NCBI GenBank assembly: GCA_017882945.1
Contig: JADGON010000458.1
Span: 1 to 10,730, forward strand
Source: Acidimicrobiia bacterium
GTDB lineage: Bacteria > Actinomycetota > Acidimicrobiia > IMCC26256 > JAENVU01
DNA length: 10,730 bases
Reading direction: 5' to 3'
Shown: positions 7,343 to 10,730 of the stretch, one piece after another
Layout: each line of letters begins with the position of its first letter
How positions within the stretch are numbered: the stretch's first letter is position 1
Position numbers and translations under genes: made by a program
The notes under the pieces: generated by a model
Databases searched by the model: none
Told to the model about the DNA's origin: nothing
What the model saw: only the letters and a program-made list of their open reading frames with translations

Positions 7343-8672
7343 CGGTGCTCCTCTCCGAAAGGTCAACACCCAGAAGTCCGCGCTCGATGATGAGCGCGGC
7401 GGCATCCACCTCGGCCGCCGATCGTCGGCGTGTGCCGAACACGCCGAGCAGCGCCACCATGACGACCGCCTCGATGTCAACGTCGCCAAAGCCCCGGTGA
7501 CCCAGGTACCGCGACATCCTCCGGCGGCCCCAATCGAGCAGTGGGCCGGACTCGACCCTGATCGCAGGATCTTGCAGCGCAGCATCGGTCCAGACGCGCA
7601 GCATCGCCGCCTCGTTGACGTGCGCCGCGTGATAGCGCCGCAACCAACGGCGCATGGCGCTCTTGCTTGTCGGCCCTCCGAGCGTGGACACCTCGGGGAT
7701 CTCCGTCACCACGGTTCCGACGGCCCGCACCCCGCGCGCGGTGAGGATGCGTGCCAGCTCCTCCTTGTTCCGAAAGTAGCGGTAGAAGGCCCCGTGGGAA
7801 ACACCCGCGGCAGTCACGAGATCGTCGACGCGGGTGCTTTGGTAGCCGCGCTCGACGAACACGTCACGCCCTGATGCGAGGAGCGCGACGAGTGCGGCGT
7901 TGCCGGATCCATCCGACCCGACGGGGCCGTCGTGCCGGAGCAGCTCGAGCATCGCAGGACCGAAGTCGAGTGCCGGCGGCGGCGAACCATCGGGTGAGTG
8001 CACGTTGACGTCGACGTCCACACCGAACAACGTGCGATGGAGAACATCCGTGATCGCGATCTCGATGCACTCGCTGGGATAGGCGCCGGACGCCGAGGTG
8101 CGCAGGATGCCGGTGACGTCCAGCGTGTGGTTCAGGCACTCGAGGAGCAGCCTGATCACGGGGTCGAGCTGTCGGGGAGGCAGCGTCGCCGTCACCAAAC
8201 GCGCGTGGATTCGCGTGATGGTCTCCTCACCTATGTGCCGCGCCACGGTTGCAAGGGCCTTGTCGCTCTCCAGCGAATGGAAGACCGGTTCGTACCGCGC
8301 GTGGATCGCGGCGTAGCGCGCAACCCATTCGCGCATCGCTCTCCATCCGCGGCCGTCGGAGGTGAGTGGGTCCAGCGCCTCGGTCGATGCGCTCACCTGG
8401 CGAGCAACCTGTCCCGCCAGCTGCCGGAACACCTCTTCCTTGTTGGCGAAGTACTGGTAGAAGGACACGCGCGAGCAGCGAGCGAGCTTCGTGATCCGGT
8501 CGATGCTGCACGCGTGGTAGCCCTCGTCACCGAAGGCTCGTAGCGCGGCGTCGAGGATGCGCTGTTGCGCGCGCTGCCCCCGAGCGCCGACCCGAGGGTT
8601 GTCGGAGAACGGAGCACGGCGAACGACCGCGACCGCGCTGCCGGGCCGGTCGTCTCGCTCATCGTCGGGCAT
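7335..8672 (-). CDS. tandem (two-headed) TetR-family transcriptional regulator, Mce3R-like
   Basis: A 445-residue protein made of two complete TetR-type units in one chain. The first HTH spans about residues 35-85 (AQQRILDAALRAF...RVSFYQYFANKEEVF) and the second about 258-308 (LVALLASGRDVF...VSHGAFYRYFRNKEELA). Each is followed by a helical ligand-binding/dimerisation domain of roughly 140-150 residues, with a Pro-rich linker near 224-237. Ordinary TetR proteins are about 200 residues and homodimerise; this chain could act as a built-in pseudo-dimer. M. tuberculosis Mce3R has the same architecture and controls lipid-metabolism genes; orthology is not claimed. The ATG at 8672 is chosen for GGGAGG (8681-8686) 8 bases upstream; the frame extends to 8771 through the control region without family similarity. 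It is the first gene of the operon, so autoregulation is likely. Confidence 0.93.
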   Translation of the reverse strand: MPDDERDDRPGSAVAVVRRAPFSDNPRVGARGQRAQQRILDAALRAFGDEGYHACSIDRITKLARCSRVSFYQYFANKEEVFRQLAGQVARQVSASTEALDPLTSDGRGWRAMREWVARYAAIHARYEPVFHSLESDKALATVARHIGEETITRIHARLVTATLPPRQLDPVIRLLLECLNHTLDVTGILRTSASGAYPSECIEIAITDVLHRTLFGVDVDVNVHSPDGSPPPALDFGPAMLELLRHDGPVGSDGSGNAALVALLASGRDVFVERGYQSTRVDDLVTAAGVSHGAFYRYFRNKEELARILTARGVRAVGTVVTEIPEVSTLGGPTSKSAMRRWLRRYHAAHVNEAAMLRVWTDAALQDPAIRVESGPLLDWGRRRMSRYLGHRGFGDVDIEAVVMVALLGVFGTRRRSAAEVDAAALIIERGLLGVDLSERSTGE

Positions 8673-8710
8673 GTGGGCTTCCTCCCGCCGCCTGGCGCGT
8701 TCGAGTGATG

Positions 8711-8728
8711 ATGACACTAGCGTTAGTA
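8711..8728 (+). promoter_or_regulatory. putative operator, copy 1 (GATGACAC-N4-GTTAGT)
   Basis: The sequence matches copy 2 (8788-8805) at 14 of 18 positions in the same orientation; the four differing bases are all in the central spacer. It overlaps the -10 candidate (8715-8720) of the regulator operon and lies 39 bases upstream of the regulator's ATG. The inner 12 bases (8717-8728) also form an imperfect palindrome, ACTA-GCGT-TAGT. Binding by the adjacent tandem TetR is inferred. Confidence 0.5.
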
Positions 8729-8787
8729 GACGGTCGCAGTCAGCATGTGGAGCCTGGATGCTCTCACTCACCTGGTGCTACGGTCCG

Positions 8788-8805
8788 ATGACACGGATGT
8801 TAGTT
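8788..8805 (+). promoter_or_regulatory. putative operator, copy 2 (GATGACAC-N4-GTTAGT)
   Basis: Second copy of the direct repeat, 77 bases from copy 1 measured start to start. It ends 26 bases before the amidohydrolase ATG (8832) and overlaps the only AT-rich, -10-like stretch on that side. The spacer is GGAT instead of TAGC, so the palindrome of copy 1 is mostly lost and the conserved part is the asymmetric pair of blocks. Confidence 0.5.
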
Positions 8806-8820
8806 ATGGAGCGCCGCGCG

Positions 8821-8827
8821 GGGGAAG
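8821..8827 (+). promoter_or_regulatory. ribosome binding site deciding the amidohydrolase start
   Basis: GGGGAAG lies 4 bases before the ATG at 8832. It supports this start over the in-frame ATG at 8745, which would place the putative operator copy 2 inside the coding region and add 29 residues without family similarity. Confidence 0.55.
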
Positions 8828-8831
8828 TGTG

Positions 8832-10112
8832 ATGAACATCGACAACTTGGTCCTGGTCAGCGTCGACGACCACGTGGTGGAGCCACCGCACATGTTCGAC
8901 GATCGGTTGCCGGCAAGGTACGCCGACCTGGCGCCGGAGCTCGTGACCCACGACGACGGCACGAACGCGTGGGTCTACGAAGGTCAGGAGATCACCAACG
9001 TCGCACTGAACGCGGTGGCCGGCCGGCCGCCCGACGAGTACGGCATGGAGCCCACCTGCTTCGCCGAGCTCCGCGCCGGCTGCTACGACATCGACGAGCG
9101 AGTCAAGGACATGGACGCGAACGGTGTGGTGGGATCGCTGTGCTTCCCGTCCTTCCCACAGTTCTGCGGTCAGCTGTTCGCGCGCACCGAGGACAAGGAT
9201 GTTGCGCTGGCGATGGTGCGCGCGTACAACGATTGGCACATCGAGGAGTGGTGCGGCACTCATGCGGGGCGCTTCATTCCGTGCTCGCTCCCCGCGATCT
9301 GGGATCCAGAGGTGCTCGCGGACGAGGTGCGGCGAACCGCCCGCATGGGCGCGCATGCGGTGACATTTTCCGAGAATCCGTCGAAGCTCGGCTATCCGAG
9401 CTTCCACGCCGACCACTGGGACCCGTTCTGGAGAGCGTGCAGTGACGAGGGCGTCGTCGCCTGCCTGCACATCGGGTCGTCGTCGCAGCTCATCATCACG
9501 GCCCCGGATGCGCCCGTCGATTGCCTGATCACGCTGTCCCCCATCAACATCGTCCAGGCAGCCGCCGACCTCGTCTGGTCGCCGGTCCTCCGAAAGTTCC
9601 CCGACCTGAAGGTCGCGCTGTCCGAGGGCGGCATCGGTTGGATCCCCTATCTGCTGGAGCGCATCGACTACAGCTACGGGCGCCACCACGCCTGGACCGG
9701 GCAGGACTTCGGTGAGCGACTTCCGAGCGAGGTGTTCAACGAGCACGTGCTCACGTGCTTCATCGATGACAAGTTCGGCGTGGCGAGCCGCGAGTTCCTC
9801 AACCTCGACCATGTGATGTGGGAGTGCGACTACCCGCACTCCGACTCGACATGGCCGTTCTCTCCCGAAAGGCTTGCCGCACATCTGGACGGTGTCAGCG
9901 ATGAGGACGTCGATCGCATCACGCACCTCAACGCGATGCGGCACTTCCACTACGACCCCTTCACTGCCTTGGGCGGACGCGAGCAGTGCACCGTCGGCGC
10001 GCTGCGCGAACGGGCGACAGGACACGACGTGTCGATCCGGTCAGTGAAGGCGAAGGACGTCGGGCGTCCCGCTCCCTACGCGGCCGACCTCGTCGTGCCG
10101 GAGCTCCGCTGA
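8832..10112 (+). CDS. amidohydrolase-2 family protein (ACMSD-like, PF04909 type)
   Basis: A 426-residue TIM-barrel metal-dependent hydrolase or decarboxylase of the COG2159 group. The N-terminus LVSVDDHVVEPPHMF is the typical first-strand metal motif of the actinobacterial branch: His14 is present, while the first His of the HxH pair of ACMSD is Asp12. Further likely metal or catalytic residues are His213 (CLHIGSS) and Asp333 in WECDYPHSDSTWP (331-341). FPDLKVALSEGGIGWIPYLLERIDY (256-280) is a conserved family segment. Family members decarboxylate or hydrolyse ring-derived acids, but many actinobacterial paralogues in lipid and steroid gene neighbourhoods have no known reaction. It is divergent from the regulator operon across a shared control region, so probable co-regulation links it to the same pathway. 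The last ~40 residues, after the conserved barrel, look variable. Confidence 0.92.
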   Translation: MNIDNLVLVSVDDHVVEPPHMFDDRLPARYADLAPELVTHDDGTNAWVYEGQEITNVALNAVAGRPPDEYGMEPTCFAELRAGCYDIDERVKDMDANGVVGSLCFPSFPQFCGQLFARTEDKDVALAMVRAYNDWHIEEWCGTHAGRFIPCSLPAIWDPEVLADEVRRTARMGAHAVTFSENPSKLGYPSFHADHWDPFWRACSDEGVVACLHIGSSSQLIITAPDAPVDCLITLSPINIVQAAADLVWSPVLRKFPDLKVALSEGGIGWIPYLLERIDYSYGRHHAWTGQDFGERLPSEVFNEHVLTCFIDDKFGVASREFLNLDHVMWECDYPHSDSTWPFSPERLAAHLDGVSDEDVDRITHLNAMRHFHYDPFTALGGREQCTVGALRERATGHDVSIRSVKAKDVGRPAPYAADLVVPELR

Positions 10113-10179
10113 GATCAAGCAGAGGATCTTCGACTATCTCGCGGAGGCAATGCGCCCTCCTCGAGTCGCCGAGAAAGGG
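10113..10179 (+). other. short spacer, open in the frame of the downstream reductase
   Basis: The 67 bases contain no promoter I can recognise, so the two plus-strand genes probably share a transcript. GGAGG (10143-10147) and CCTCC (10156-10160) form an inverted repeat with an 8-base loop. The frame of the downstream reductase is open through the spacer and reads a plausible helix (EIKQRIFDYLAEAMRPP), but no start codon precedes it. Confidence 0.4.
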
Positions 10180-10730
10180 ATGACCACAGTGGAACTTCGA
10201 CCATTCGGACGCACAGGGCTGGAGGTTTCGGCCGTCGGCTTCGGCTGCTGGGAGGTCGGCGGAGGCTACGGGCAGGTCGACGAAGCGGAGTTCGGCCGTG
10301 CAGTCGGGCGGGCCCTCGACGTGGGCATCAACTGCTTCGACACGGCCGAGGGATATGGCACCTCGGAACGAGCACTCGGCGAGGCGCTGGGCCGGCGCCG
10401 CGAGGAGGCAATCGTGGTCACCAAGTTCGGCATGGGATATCGCGACAAGCCGAACCTCCGCGACAGCAGCCGCGAGCGTGTCATGGCCTCGATCGACAAG
10501 AGCCTCAAGAACCTCGGTACGGATCGGGTCGACGTCTACCTCGTGCACTGGCCCGACCGAGAGACTCCCTTCGAGGAGACGATGGATGCCCTCGAGGACG
10601 TCGTCCGCGCGGGGAAAGCCCGGTTCGTCGGTGTCTCGAACTTCAAGCGGGAAGACATCGAAGCCTGCATGCGCGTCCGTCGCGTCGACGTCGCTCAGTA
10701 CGGCTGGCACATGTTCGATCGGCGGATGCA
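10180..10730 (+). CDS. aldo/keto reductase, 3' end outside the window
   Basis: The first 183 residues of an aldo/keto reductase, cut by the window edge (family length about 310-340). It starts VELRPFGRTGLEVSAVGFGC, the normal family N-terminus. The full catalytic tetrad is visible: Asp54 and Tyr59 (CFDTAEGYG), Lys82 (VVTKFG) and His123 (YLVHWPD); GVSNF follows at 151-155 and QYGWHMFDRR at 173-182. It is therefore expected to be a working NADPH-dependent carbonyl reductase or alcohol dehydrogenase, unlike the His-less paralogue at 44-1054. Start choice is uncertain: ATG 10180 is used, but the GTG at 10189 has AAGGG about 9 bases upstream and gives the tightest family start, and ATG 10150 has GGAGG only 2 bases away. 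Probably co-transcribed with the amidohydrolase. Confidence 0.88.
   Translation, partial: MTTVELRPFGRTGLEVSAVGFGCWEVGGGYGQVDEAEFGRAVGRALDVGINCFDTAEGYGTSERALGEALGRRREEAIVVTKFGMGYRDKPNLRDSSRERVMASIDKSLKNLGTDRVDVYLVHWPDRETPFEETMDALEDVVRAGKARFVGVSNFKREDIEACMRVRRVDVAQYGWHMFDRRM

Larger units (their letters stand above)
8673..8831. promoter_or_regulatory. divergent control region between the regulator and the amidohydrolase
   Basis: 159 bases lie between the two divergent ATGs. For the minus strand, the best promoter-like pair is CTGACT (complement of 8739-8744) and TAGTGT (complement of 8715-8720), spaced 18 bases, predicting a start near 8708 and a leader of about 36 bases before the GGGAGG ribosome site. 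For the plus strand I see no convincing -35/-10 pair; AT-rich GTTAGTTAT (8800-8808) is the only -10-like stretch. Two copies of an 18-base direct repeat lie here, listed separately. Confidence 0.7.

Noticed and set aside
7343..7585. N-terminal extension of P450 'B' upstream of the GTG at 7342
   Set aside because: It lies inside the regulator's second domain, and a good ribosome site precedes the GTG.
8673..8771. 33-residue extension of the tandem TetR protein
   Set aside because: It would run through the divergent promoter and operator region; GGGAGG before the ATG at 8672 decides the start.
8745..8831. 29-residue extension of the amidohydrolase
   Set aside because: It has no family similarity and would place operator copy 2 in the coding sequence; the ATG at 8832 has its own ribosome site.
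8778..10025. 415-residue minus-strand frame antisense to the amidohydrolase
   Set aside because: It is the mirror of a strongly conserved enzyme; the product is a charged low-complexity sequence without motifs.
9961..10710. 249-residue minus-strand frame over the end of the amidohydrolase and the second AKR
   Set aside because: The plus strand encodes a canonical AKR with all four catalytic residues; the minus product has no recognisable motif.
1..10730. CRISPR arrays, tRNA/rRNA genes, insertion sequences, attachment sites
   Set aside because: I looked for short repeated units, tRNA-like cloverleafs and transposase or integrase motifs and saw none; coding density leaves little room for them.

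Overview
The window is high-GC, densely packed bacterial DNA. The gene set points to an actinomycetote: an F420-type luciferase-like oxidoreductase, two soluble cytochromes P450, a FadE-like acyl-CoA dehydrogenase, a tandem-TetR regulator resembling mycobacterial Mce3R, and long open frames on the opposite strand caused by GC skew at third positions. I cannot place the genus. There are no RNA genes, insertion sequences, phage genes or CRISPR arrays.

Layout. An aldo/keto reductase (44-1054, +) faces a six-gene minus-strand operon across a 137-base convergent gap that holds two hairpins. In transcription order the operon is: tandem-TetR regulator (8672-7335), P450 'B' (7342-6035), aldehyde dehydrogenase (6038-4560), acyl-CoA dehydrogenase (4518-3355), P450 'A' (3358-2132) and LLM-class oxidoreductase (2124-1192). 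Three of the five junctions are start/stop overlaps of 4 or 8 bases. The other two gaps are 41 and 7 bases, so one transcript is very likely. A 159-base divergent control region (8673-8831) separates the regulator from a plus-strand amidohydrolase (8832-10112). After 67 more bases comes a second aldo/keto reductase, which runs off the end of the window (10180-10730).

How the genes may work together (inference). The set looks like an inducible oxidative catabolic module for a hydrophobic, probably alicyclic or branched substrate. P450 hydroxylation would give an alcohol, AKR or LLM enzymes would do redox steps, ALDH would make the acid, and after CoA activation (no ligase here) the acyl-CoA dehydrogenase would begin side-chain or ring beta-oxidation. 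The amidohydrolase-2 protein could hydrolyse or decarboxylate an intermediate. No ferredoxin, ferredoxin reductase, CoA ligase, hydratase or thiolase is in view, so the pathway is incomplete here and the substrate cannot be named.

The most notable signal is regulatory. The divergent region carries two copies of an 18-base direct repeat, GATGACAC-NNNN-GTTAGT, 77 bases apart. One copy lies beside each divergent start, and the copy next to the regulator overlaps its best -10 candidate. It is a good candidate for the asymmetric operator of the two-headed TetR protein.
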